Assembly (NCBI RefSeq): GCF_001422245.1
Contig: NZ_LMMM01000021.1
Span: 1-64,000 of the forward strand
DNA: 64,000 nt
Direction of reading: 5' to 3'
From: Rhizobium sp. Leaf262
Lineage (GTDB): Bacteria > Pseudomonadota > Alphaproteobacteria > Rhizobiales > Rhizobiaceae
A program made the position numbers and the translations under genes. Below are positions 56,133-64,000 of the stretch, in pieces. The notes beneath the pieces are model-generated. The model ran no database searches. It worked only from the letters and a program-made list of their open reading frames with translations, and was not told where the DNA came from. Position 1 is the first letter of the stretch. The number at the start of each line of letters is the position of its first letter.

Positions 56133-58058
56133 ATGCCAAAACGACGGACTGACCCAAAGAAAAGTACTGCGTTCTGGAAGGCCGGCACCGCAATGGCGGT
56201 CGCAGCATCCGTTGCACTATATCCGGGTTTTGCCAGAAACGCCTATGCCTTCAAGCTGTTCGGCATCAACATTTTCGGGTCCGATGACGAGGAGCAGCAG
56301 GTACTCGATCCTGTAAAGTTCACCGTCACCCTCAATACTCCAGACGCGGATACCAAACTCCAGGAAAGCCTGACCAACAGTTCCCTTTTGGCATCCGAGC
56401 CCGACAAACCCGCGTCGGGTGATCTGGGTTTGTTGATTCGTGCCAGAGACGATCGCGAGCGTCTCATCGCCGCGCTTTATGAAAACGCCCGCTATGGCGG
56501 AACCGTCAAAGTAACGGTTGCCGGACAGGACATCGATTCCATTCCACCCAATCCGTCCTTCAATCGCTCCGGCCCCGTTCCGGTGGTCATAGATGTATCG
56601 CCCGGTCCTGTCTTCAAACTGGGAAATGTGAGGTTAGAGGGCGACGTTGCTGGGCGCGACCTTGATCAATACGGCCTTGTCACCGGCGGCGATGCCAGAT
56701 CGCTTGCCATTATCAAGGCAGGCAACAAGCTTGTTGATGATTTGAAGGCGGAAGGACGTCCACTCGCCAAACTGACCAAGCGCGAAGCCGTTGCCAATCA
56801 TGCCAACGATACCGTTGATCTGACCATGTCCGCCGTAGGCGGGCCCGTCGCACCACTGGGTGAAGTGGCAGTCAAGGGACAGCGTACGGTCGATCAGGAT
56901 TTCATTCGTCGCTATTCCCGCCTCAACGGCGGAGAACCCTATTCGCCGGAAAAACTGCGCAAGGCGTCGGACCGGTTGCGCAAGCTCGGCGTCTTTTCCA
57001 GCATCACCATCAAGGAAGCGACAGTGCTGGCACCCAACGGCACGATCCCTCTGACAATCGAGGTTTCGGAAGGGAAGCATCGCTATCTGGGGGTCGGCGC
57101 GCAATATTCCACGACCGAAGGCATTGGGCTCCAGGGTTACTGGGGTCATCGCAACCTTTTCGGCAAAGCTGAATCTCTGCGGATCGAGGGCGCGGTATCG
57201 AGGCTTGGTGAAGCATCTAACGTGCAGGATATGGACTATTCTGCCGGTATCATTTTCACCAAGCCGGGTGTGTTCAACCCCGCGACCACGTTCACGGCCA
57301 GTTTGAAGGCAAAGACCGAACATCCCGACACCTATGATGCCAGATCGGTTACGGGCTATGGGGGCTTTTCTTACGAGTTCAACGACTACGACACCGCGTC
57401 GGCCGGTTTTGAAGTGGAGTGGACAGATACCGACGATGCTTTCGGCAACAATCAGTACCTGACGACCTCGATACCGCTGGAATTCGTGCGCGACATGCGC
57501 GACGACAAACTCAACCCAACCGAAGGTTTCCGCGCATCGATTTCGGCCAAGCCCAGCTACGAAGCGTTGAACGGCACCTTCTTTTCGTCGTTCGAAGGCT
57601 CGACGACAGGTTACAAGGGCCTGGGTTCGGACGATCAGGTCGTACTGGCAGGCAAGATTGCAGGTGGGGTCCTGATCGGCGTAAGCTCGCTGGAGGACGT
57701 ACCGGCAACGAGACGTTTTTATGCCGGCGGCGGCGGATCGGTTCGCGGATATAGCTATCAGGAGATTTCGCCCTATAATGATGAAGGCGAAGCAACCGGT
57801 GGCCGCTCCTACGTTGTCAGTTCCCTGGAAGCACGTTTCAAGGTGACGGACACGATCGGCCTTGTCCCATTCGTCGATGCGGGTGTGGTCTCTTCAGACC
57901 TCGCTCCGGATTTTTCCGATATCCGCGCCGGGGCCGGCATCGGTCTTCGTTATGCGACACCGTTTGGACCATTGCGTCTCGACGTCGCCATGCCACTCAA
58001 GAAATACGAGGGTGGAAGCAGCTTTGGCATCTATGCCGGTATAGGCCAGTCTTTTTGA
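56133..58058 (+). CDS. tamA: Outer-membrane translocation and assembly module protein TamA
   Basis: A BamA-family (Omp85) outer-membrane protein of 641 residues. After a signal peptide (ending near ARNAYA) come POTRA domains; GEVAVKGQRTVDQDFIRRY begins the last one. A 16-strand barrel follows, starting near GVGAQYSTTEGIGLQGYWGHRNL and containing the lid-lock motif YAGGGGSVRGYSYQ (VRGY). The C-terminal residue is Phe, as in outer-membrane barrels. With TamB it helps insert membrane proteins or move lipids to the outer membrane. It is followed 46 bases later by tamB. Confidence 0.93.
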   Translation: MPKRRTDPKKSTAFWKAGTAMAVAASVALYPGFARNAYAFKLFGINIFGSDDEEQQVLDPVKFTVTLNTPDADTKLQESLTNSSLLASEPDKPASGDLGLLIRARDDRERLIAALYENARYGGTVKVTVAGQDIDSIPPNPSFNRSGPVPVVIDVSPGPVFKLGNVRLEGDVAGRDLDQYGLVTGGDARSLAIIKAGNKLVDDLKAEGRPLAKLTKREAVANHANDTVDLTMSAVGGPVAPLGEVAVKGQRTVDQDFIRRYSRLNGGEPYSPEKLRKASDRLRKLGVFSSITIKEATVLAPNGTIPLTIEVSEGKHRYLGVGAQYSTTEGIGLQGYWGHRNLFGKAESLRIEGAVSRLGEASNVQDMDYSAGIIFTKPGVFNPATTFTASLKAKTEHPDTYDARSVTGYGGFSYEFNDYDTASAGFEVEWTDTDDAFGNNQYLTTSIPLEFVRDMRDDKLNPTEGFRASISAKPSYEALNGTFFSSFEGSTTGYKGLGSDDQVVLAGKIAGGVLIGVSSLEDVPATRRFYAGGGGSVRGYSYQEISPYNDEGEATGGRSYVVSSLEARFKVTDTIGLVPFVDAGVVSSDLAPDFSDIRAGAGIGLRYATPFGPLRLDVAMPLKKYEGGSSFGIYAGIGQSF

Positions 58059-58104
58059 ACAGAGCGGCCTTTCAAGACAACCAGCAGAGTGAAGAATACG
58101 TTTG

Positions 58105-61100
58105 ATGACCGCATTGATTCGACTGTTGACATGGATCATCTACGTTGCCCTCGGCGGCGTGGCTTTGCTGGTGCTGGCGGTCATGTTCATCGGACTGACA
58201 CCGACGGGCTCCCAATTTGCTGCCTCTAAGCTGTCGTCGCTGATCTCCACGCCGGATCAGGCCATCGAAATATCATCCCCCACCGGACTGCTCACGGGCG
58301 ATCTGCGCCTGGACCGCGTTACGCTGTCAGACCGCGATGGTCGATATGCGCAACTCAACGGCATCGAGGTCGATTGGTCCCCTATGGCGCTGCTGCAAGG
58401 TACCTTCCATGCGCAGCGGATCAGCGTTCTCAATGTCGACGTGCAAAGACCCCCTCTTCCCGCCCAGCAGACTGCTGAAAAAAACGAGAGGGGTTTTTCG
58501 CTCCCCGTAAACATCACGGTCGACGACCTCGCCCTGCTCGATATCAGGCTCGGGGAAAAGCTGGCAGGCCGTATGTTCGAGCTCGCAGCAACGGGTAAAG
58601 GCAACGCAAGCAGCAACACGATTGCTCTTTCGCTAGCCGCAAATCGCAAAGACGAGCCTAATGCCAAAGTCGTTGCCGATATCGCTTTTTCGCCGAACGA
58701 AAATCTTCTGAAGCTCGATGCGTCCCTAGATGAACCAAAGGGAGGTCTGTTGGCTACGCTCCTGCGTCTACCGAACACGCCTGCCGTGGCTCTGGCGTTA
58801 AAGGGAGACGGAGCACTATCGGACTGGACCGGCAAGCTCAGCGGTGCGGTTGATGGCAATCCCGTGCTTGAGCTCAATGGACGCCATCGGCTTGCCAGCG
58901 ACGGAACACGCCACCTGGAGCTTCAAGGCGGTGGCCAGCCGGACATGCTTCTGCCGCCGGTGGTGCGACAGCTCTTTTCCGGTCAGACCAAGCTGGATAT
59001 AGCTGCCAGCATCGCTCCGAGCGGTCGTATCAGTGTCGAAAGCGGCAATATCGAAACCGGAAAGCTGTTGCTGACCGCGTCCGGTGCTGTCGACCAGCAA
59101 GGCCAGAACGATTTGACGGCAAACCTCATCGGCACGGATGGTCCCGTCGATATACGCGTGCCCATCGATGGCGGCGAAGTGAGCGCCCTCGTCAACGGTA
59201 TCGATCTTTCCCTTCGCGGCAATGCAAGCGCCGCGAAACTCGATGCGTCCGCGTCGCTCCGTTCACTGGCTTTGCCACAAGGTCGTTTCGATGACGTCAA
59301 GATTACCGCAGGAAGTGGCGACCTCAATCTGGCAAGCCAGACCGGAACGGTAAAGACCTTCGTCAGCATCGCCCAGTCCGCATTGATCGCCCCGGATCTC
59401 GAAAGAGCGATCAAGGCACCGCTGAAGCTGACCGCGCCGTTGCGGATTTCTCCCGGCACGATCGCATTCGAAGGGGCAACGCTGGAGAGCGCCAGCATCG
59501 GCGGAACCGGAAGCGGCACCTATGATCTGTCAGCAGGCAACATTACGAGCAATCTTCGCCTCTTCGTGCTCCCAGCCGTACTTCCGCCGGTACTTGCGGA
59601 TAAATTCGACACGACGATTGCCATCGATGCCTATCTCGACAGCACGATAGGTGGCCGTACAAGCATCGAAAATCTTGTCATCAAGTCCGGCACCCTGGAA
59701 GCCAATGGCAATCTGGCCGTTGAGAACGGAAATGTCGTCGCCAAGCTTGGCGGTCGTTTGCCGGCACTCGAAAAACTGACGCCGCAAGCATCCGGCGCTC
59801 TGGGCTTTTCATTGGATGCCAACGGACCGCTGGGCGCGGCAGAGTTTCAGCTCGACCTGAACGCGGCGAGGGCGACGCTTGCAGGGCGGACATTGGCTGC
59901 ACTGAAACTCTCTGCCAAGGGCAAGGCCGACCCGAATGCCCCACAAGCCACGTTGACAGCAAGCGGCACATTGGACGGGCAGGTTATCGATGCATCGGGG
60001 GAGCTGCTTCAAGGAGAAACGGGAACGACGGTTCCAGCATTGAACGTGACCGTCGGGCGCAATGTTCTGACCGGAAAGCTTCAGTTCACGCAGCAGTTTC
60101 TTCCCACGGGCACCCTGACATTCGACTTTCCCGACCTCTCTCTGTTGGCGGCCCTTGCGGCGCAACAGGCAAATGGTGACGTAAAGGGTGATGTCGCCTT
60201 GTCGAACTCCGGTGGCAAAATCGCAGCCACCATTCGCGCATCGGGCAGCAACATTGCGCAGGGAACCAGTTCCGTCTCGAAATTCGTGGCGGACCTCAAG
60301 ATCGATGATCTTCTGGCACTTGCTGCCAACGGCAAGGTAACCGCAGAAACGATCAACGCCGGTGCTGTTTCCATCTCCGGTCTCGACCTCGATATCGATC
60401 ACTCTGGTACGGCAACCACCTTCGATCTCAACGCTCGCTACGACAACGCGCCATTGATACTGAAAGGAAGCGCCGACACCGGTACAGGCGCACTCGCGGT
60501 CAAAATCGACGCCCTGTCTGCAACACCGCGTAATATACCGGTGAGGCTTGCTCAACCCACCGCCATCGCGGTTGAAGGCGGTACTGCCCGCATTGCAGGC
60601 CTCGTCATACAAACCGGGAACGGGCGCGTCGAAGTCAGTGGTACGGCAGGCTCCGCGCTTGATCTTAAGGCCACGATACGCGCCCTTCCGGCCAATCTCG
60701 CCAATGCATTCGCACCCGGTCTGGACGCAGCAGGCACGATCTCAGGAACAGTCACGGCAAAGGGGTCGGCCTCCGACCCGGCGATTGATTATGATCTGAC
60801 CTGGTCCGATGCCGCTGTAAGCCAGACCCGCGCCGCCGGTCTCGGCGCTCTCGGCATCAAGGCCAATGGGCGCTTTGCCGGTGGAACGCTCCGCCTCGAT
60901 ACCGACGTGACCGGTCAGGGCGGGCTGTCGCTTTCCGGCGGCGGAACGCTGGGTGTCGATGGCAACCGCCCACTCTCCATGGCATTCAAGGGAACATTGC
61001 CGTTCGGCGCAGTTGCCGCCCAGACCGCAGCGCAGGGCTTCGACGTAGAAGGCAGGGCCGCAATCGACGTGAAGATCGAAGGCACCGCCTCTGCCCCCAT

Positions 61101-62265
61101 CGTCACCGGCGGCATTACGACGGATGGCACCCGTGTCACGGATGTGCGTCGGAACCTGACGATCAACAATCTCGGCGCGACGATCAATCTCGATCGCGAC
61201 CGAGCCACCATTGCGCGCCTGACAGGCAGGCTGGCCGGTGGCGGAACCATCTCCGGCACCGGCACCGTTGGCATAACACCCGGCTCCGGTTTTCCCGCAG
61301 ACCTCACCATTACGCTCAACCGTGCCGCCTATAATGACGGAACGCTGTTTACCACAAATGCCAGCGGCACGCTGACGCTGAAAGGGCCGGTTTTGAACTC
61401 ACCCGTGCTTGGCGGCACGCTAACGTTGGAGAAAAGCGCGATCACGATACCGGAGCGCCTACCCGCATCTCTCGCCCAGATCGACGTCAAGCACAAGAAC
61501 GCGCCGCCTGCCGTGCGGGCCCAAGAGAGAAAGCTGAACGCCGACAAAGGTGGCTCGGGCAGTTCCTCCACCATTGCGCTCGACCTCCAGATCAATGCGC
61601 CCAGTGGCATATTCGTTCGCGGTCGGGGTATCGACGCCGAATTGACGGGTAGCCTGACAGTACGTGGCACGGCCGCAGATCCTGTGGTCTCAGGCGGCTT
61701 TGAAATGCGCCGCGGCAGACTTGAAATCCTGACGCGGAGACTGGATTTCACGACCGGCGACATCACGTTCGGGGGCGGTCTCGTCCCAGTGCTGAACATG
61801 GCAGCGGAATCGACCGCCGGCTCCACCACCGTGACCGTGTCGGTAACCGGAAACGCCAACGATCCGGCCTTCGCCTTCACCTCGTCTCCTGCGTTACCGC
61901 AGGACGAGGTCATGGCGCAGCTTATCTTTGGGCAATCCATGTCCAAGCTGTCTGCGTTACAGATCGCACGGCTGGCGGATGCAGCAGGTCAGCTGGCAGG
62001 CGGACGCTCGACATCCCTGTTCGATAGTCTGCGCAGCAATTTGGGCATAGACGATTTGGATATTTCCACCGACTCGGAAGGGCAGGCGCGCGTTTCGGCT
62101 GGCAAATATCTGAACGACCGGACCTATCTGGAGCTTGAACAAAGCGGCAGTTCCGGCGCCAAGGCCATCATCAATCTTGATGTAGGGCGCGGCGTCAAAT
62201 TGCGTGGCGAAGCGGGCGGCGATGGCGAAGGTGCGGCGGGCATATTCTACGAAAAAGAATACTGA
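58105..62265 (+). CDS. tamB: Translocation and assembly module protein TamB (AsmA-like, DUF490)
   Basis: A very long periplasm-spanning protein of 1386 residues. One N-terminal helix (LIRLLTWIIYVALGGVALLV) anchors it in the inner membrane. The rest is a repetitive beta-taco of short Gly/Asn/Asp-rich strands, ending in the DUF490 domain (ALPQDEVMAQLIFGQSMSKL). It forms a groove to the outer membrane with TamA. The start is ATG 58105, after TTG 58102. It is co-transcribed with tamA. Confidence 0.93.
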   Translation: MTALIRLLTWIIYVALGGVALLVLAVMFIGLTPTGSQFAASKLSSLISTPDQAIEISSPTGLLTGDLRLDRVTLSDRDGRYAQLNGIEVDWSPMALLQGTFHAQRISVLNVDVQRPPLPAQQTAEKNERGFSLPVNITVDDLALLDIRLGEKLAGRMFELAATGKGNASSNTIALSLAANRKDEPNAKVVADIAFSPNENLLKLDASLDEPKGGLLATLLRLPNTPAVALALKGDGALSDWTGKLSGAVDGNPVLELNGRHRLASDGTRHLELQGGGQPDMLLPPVVRQLFSGQTKLDIAASIAPSGRISVESGNIETGKLLLTASGAVDQQGQNDLTANLIGTDGPVDIRVPIDGGEVSALVNGIDLSLRGNASAAKLDASASLRSLALPQGRFDDVKITAGSGDLNLASQTGTVKTFVSIAQSALIAPDLERAIKAPLKLTAPLRISPGTIAFEGATLESASIGGTGSGTYDLSAGNITSNLRLFVLPAVLPPVLADKFDTTIAIDAYLDSTIGGRTSIENLVIKSGTLEANGNLAVENGNVVAKLGGRLPALEKLTPQASGALGFSLDANGPLGAAEFQLDLNAARATLAGRTLAALKLSAKGKADPNAPQATLTASGTLDGQVIDASGELLQGETGTTVPALNVTVGRNVLTGKLQFTQQFLPTGTLTFDFPDLSLLAALAAQQANGDVKGDVALSNSGGKIAATIRASGSNIAQGTSSVSKFVADLKIDDLLALAANGKVTAETINAGAVSISGLDLDIDHSGTATTFDLNARYDNAPLILKGSADTGTGALAVKIDALSATPRNIPVRLAQPTAIAVEGGTARIAGLVIQTGNGRVEVSGTAGSALDLKATIRALPANLANAFAPGLDAAGTISGTVTAKGSASDPAIDYDLTWSDAAVSQTRAAGLGALGIKANGRFAGGTLRLDTDVTGQGGLSLSGGGTLGVDGNRPLSMAFKGTLPFGAVAAQTAAQGFDVEGRAAIDVKIEGTASAPIVTGGITTDGTRVTDVRRNLTINNLGATINLDRDRATIARLTGRLAGGGTISGTGTVGITPGSGFPADLTITLNRAAYNDGTLFTTNASGTLTLKGPVLNSPVLGGTLTLEKSAITIPERLPASLAQIDVKHKNAPPAVRAQERKLNADKGGSGSSSTIALDLQINAPSGIFVRGRGIDAELTGSLTVRGTAADPVVSGGFEMRRGRLEILTRRLDFTTGDITFGGGLVPVLNMAAESTAGSTTVTVSVTGNANDPAFAFTSSPALPQDEVMAQLIFGQSMSKLSALQIARLADAAGQLAGGRSTSLFDSLRSNLGIDDLDISTDSEGQARVSAGKYLNDRTYLELEQSGSSGAKAIINLDVGRGVKLRGEAGGDGEGAAGIFYEKEY

Positions 62266-62473
62266 AGCGCCTGCTCCATAGGAAAAATCATGGCTTTCAG
62301 TAGCTAAATAAGCGTTTAGACATCCGTCAAATTCAGATATTCTTAAACACAATCTTGTAGATGAATTGTTGTTGCCTTGAACAGTGGGAGTTGGCCACCT
62401 GATCAGGTCCGCGCGCAACAGCAAAAGCCGCACCGGACGAACTGACGATCCAGTGCAATGGAGTGTCATCCAA

Positions 62474-64000
62474 GTGCTATCTCTTCTCGGAACGCATTCA
62501 AAAGCCGTTCTCACTGCGCTCAGTTGCTCTCAGGCAATGATCGAGTTCGACACAAGCGGCAAAATTCTTTCAGCGAACGAAAATTTCTGCCGGGCGATGG
62601 GTTACACCGCAGATCAGATCGTTGGCAAACATCACAGCCTGTTCTGTGAACCAGCCTATGCAAAGAGTGCAGAATACCGGACTTTCTGGGAAAATCTGCG
62701 CGAAGGAAAATTTCAGGCACAACAATATAAGCGGATCGCAAAAGGCGGCGGCGAAGTATGGATTCAGGCCTCGTATAATCCCGTGATCATGGGCGGCAAG
62801 GTCAAAAGCATCGTCAAGATCGCAACTGTCATCACGCAGGAAAAAACGAAATCCGCTGAGGACGCTGGAAAACTCGATGCGATCTCGCGGGCTCAGGCGA
62901 TCATCGAATTTACACCTTCGGGTGAAATCATCACCGCCAACGAAAATTTTCTGAACTGTCTGGGCTATAGCCTCCACGAAATCCGGGGCCAGCATCACCG
63001 GATGTTCTGCGAAGAACAATTCCGCAACAGCCCGGAGTATACGGAATTCTGGCGCAAGCTTGCCGCGGGCGAATTCATTTCGGCGGAATTCAAGCGCATC
63101 AGCAAGACCGGCAAGCACGTCTGGATTCAGGCGTCCTACAATCCCATCATGGATCAGGACGGTCGAGTTTTCAAAGTCGTCAAATTTGCAACGGATGTGA
63201 CCGAGCGTGTTCGCGCCGTGGACGATCTGGCTGCAAGCCTGACGGCTCTTGCCAGCGGAGACCTGACGGCAACGATTGAAAAGCCTTTCATTCCAACACT
63301 GGAAAAAGTCCGTCAGGACCTGAACAGCTCGCTCCATAAGTTGCAGGGCGCAATGCGCGAAGTTGCTGAAAGCGCCAGCGGCATTGCAACCGGATCGCGC
63401 GAGGTCAGCGAAGCATCCGACAATCTCGCAAAACGCACGGAACAGCAGGCGGCCGCCGTAGAGGAAACCTCCGCAGCACTCAACGAGATTACCCGAACCG
63501 TCGGCGAGAATACGGCGCGTGCGGAAGAATCTGGCGAACTGGTGGCCAAGACGAAAGCAGGTGCCGAGCATTCCGGCGCCGTCGTCAACAAGGCGATTGC
63601 GGCCATGGGCCGTATCTCGCAGTCGTCGAACGAAATCGGCAATATCATCAGCGTCATCGACGATATCGCGTTCCAGACCAACCTTCTGGCTTTGAATGCC
63701 GGTGTTGAAGCCGCGCGCGCCGGAGAAGCGGGCAAGGGCTTTGCCGTTGTTGCGCAAGAGGTTCGTGAACTGGCCCAGCGATCCGCGCAAGCAGCCAAGG
63801 AAATCAAGACCCTCATCACAACCTCCTCCGAACAGGTCAAGGAAGGCGTGAACCTGGTTGGCGAAACCGGCAAGGCGTTGGATACGATCGTTTCGCAGGT
63901 TGCAGAGATCAACACAAATGTCGTCGCCATCGTGGATACGGCGCGTTCGCAGGCAAGTGGACTGAAAGAAATCAACCACGCCGTCGAAGCAATGGACACC
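62474..64000 (+). CDS. Soluble double-PAS methyl-accepting chemotaxis protein, partial at the right edge
   Basis: The frame is open to the window end, giving at least 509 residues. Two PAS domains are seen ([19 protein letters not shown] and [19 protein letters not shown]), each ending in a WIQASYNP segment. A short HAMP-like linker ([20 protein letters not shown]) leads to the signalling helix bundle with the hairpin [20 protein letters not shown]. No membrane helix or signal peptide is present, so the receptor is cytoplasmic and likely senses an internal ligand or redox state. I use GTG 62474, with GGAG ten bases upstream; GTG 62453 and ATG 62537 are alternatives. The gap 62266-62473 is AT-rich and probably holds its promoter. 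Confidence 0.88.
   Translation, partial: MLSLLGTHSKAVLTALSCSQAMIEFDTSGKILSANENFCRAMGYTADQIVGKHHSLFCEPAYAKSAEYRTFWENLREGKFQAQQYKRIAKGGGEVWIQASYNPVIMGGKVKSIVKIATVITQEKTKSAEDAGKLDAISRAQAIIEFTPSGEIITANENFLNCLGYSLHEIRGQHHRMFCEEQFRNSPEYTEFWRKLAAGEFISAEFKRISKTGKHVWIQASYNPIMDQDGRVFKVVKFATDVTERVRAVDDLAASLTALASGDLTATIEKPFIPTLEKVRQDLNSSLHKLQGAMREVAESASGIATGSREVSEASDNLAKRTEQQAAAVEETSAALNEITRTVGENTARAEESGELVAKTKAGAEHSGAVVNKAIAAMGRISQSSNEIGNIISVIDDIAFQTNLLALNAGVEAARAGEAGKGFAVVAQEVRELAQRSAQAAKEIKTLITTSSEQVKEGVNLVGETGKALDTIVSQVAEINTNVVAIVDTARSQASGLKEINHAVEAMDT

Noticed and set aside
62570-63979. 469-codon minus-strand ORF antisense to the chemoreceptor
   Set aside because: Its opposite strand encodes clear PAS and signalling domains; the antisense product is low-complexity Phe/Asp/Gly-rich.

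Overview
The window looks like chromosomal DNA of an alphaproteobacterium of the Rhizobiaceae, close to Agrobacterium. The grounds are a TetR repressor and RND pump that closely resemble AmeR-AmeABC of Agrobacterium, a condensing 5-aminolevulinate synthase (Shemin pathway) typical of alphaproteobacteria, an amino acid:[carrier protein] ligase of the rhizobial type, and dense, moderately high-GC genes with many 1-4 base start/stop overlaps. No rRNA, tRNA, insertion sequence, phage gene or CRISPR array was recognised. Taxonomy is inferred from remembered protein similarity, not from a search.

Layout. 0.3-8.0 kb: a long-type SAICAR synthase (purC) overlapping ameR, then ameA-ameB-ameC, with a predicted AmeR operator over the ameR stop codon. 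8.1-11.1 kb: a complete EF-P lysylation set, efp facing epmA-epmB. 11.1-15.4 kb: small and poorly known genes, including a 30-residue cysteine-ended leader-like ORF, a stand-alone Lrp/AsnC effector domain, an FAD oxidoreductase and an atypical histidine phosphatase. 15.7-18.7 kb: molybdate importer modABC with a Mo-box, and modE on the opposite strand. 18.7-23.8 kb (minus strand): a thiamine operon thiC-thiO-thiS-thiG behind a TPP riboswitch, followed by a P1-family peptidase and modE.

23.9-50.7 kb is the most interesting part. A tight five-gene operon encodes a carrier protein, an acyl-CoA dehydrogenase-like flavoprotein, an amino acid:[carrier protein] ligase, a DUF1839 protein and a GH2 glycosidase. 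On the same strand follow an ABC-exporter-like protein whose nucleotide-binding domain has lost its catalytic motifs and carries three Q-loop-like segments, a cyclic-nucleotide-binding protein, a metallo-beta-lactamase-fold hydrolase and a membrane [2Fe-2S] class III nucleotide cyclase. Then come envelope-sugar genes (nucleotide-sugar dehydrogenase, GT4, polysaccharide deacetylase, GT32-like) and a seven-gene operon joining an oligopeptide/oligosaccharide-type ABC importer to three glycosyltransferases. I infer, without proof, that these form one or more linked systems for an aminoacyl-modified glycan or glycoconjugate under cyclic-nucleotide control.

50.7-64 kb returns to core functions: an FAD monooxygenase-like protein, a PAP2 phosphatase, dxr, hemA with a perfect FNR/FixK anaerobox, a glycine-zipper lipoprotein, tamA-tamB, and the first part of a soluble double-PAS chemoreceptor that runs off the right edge.
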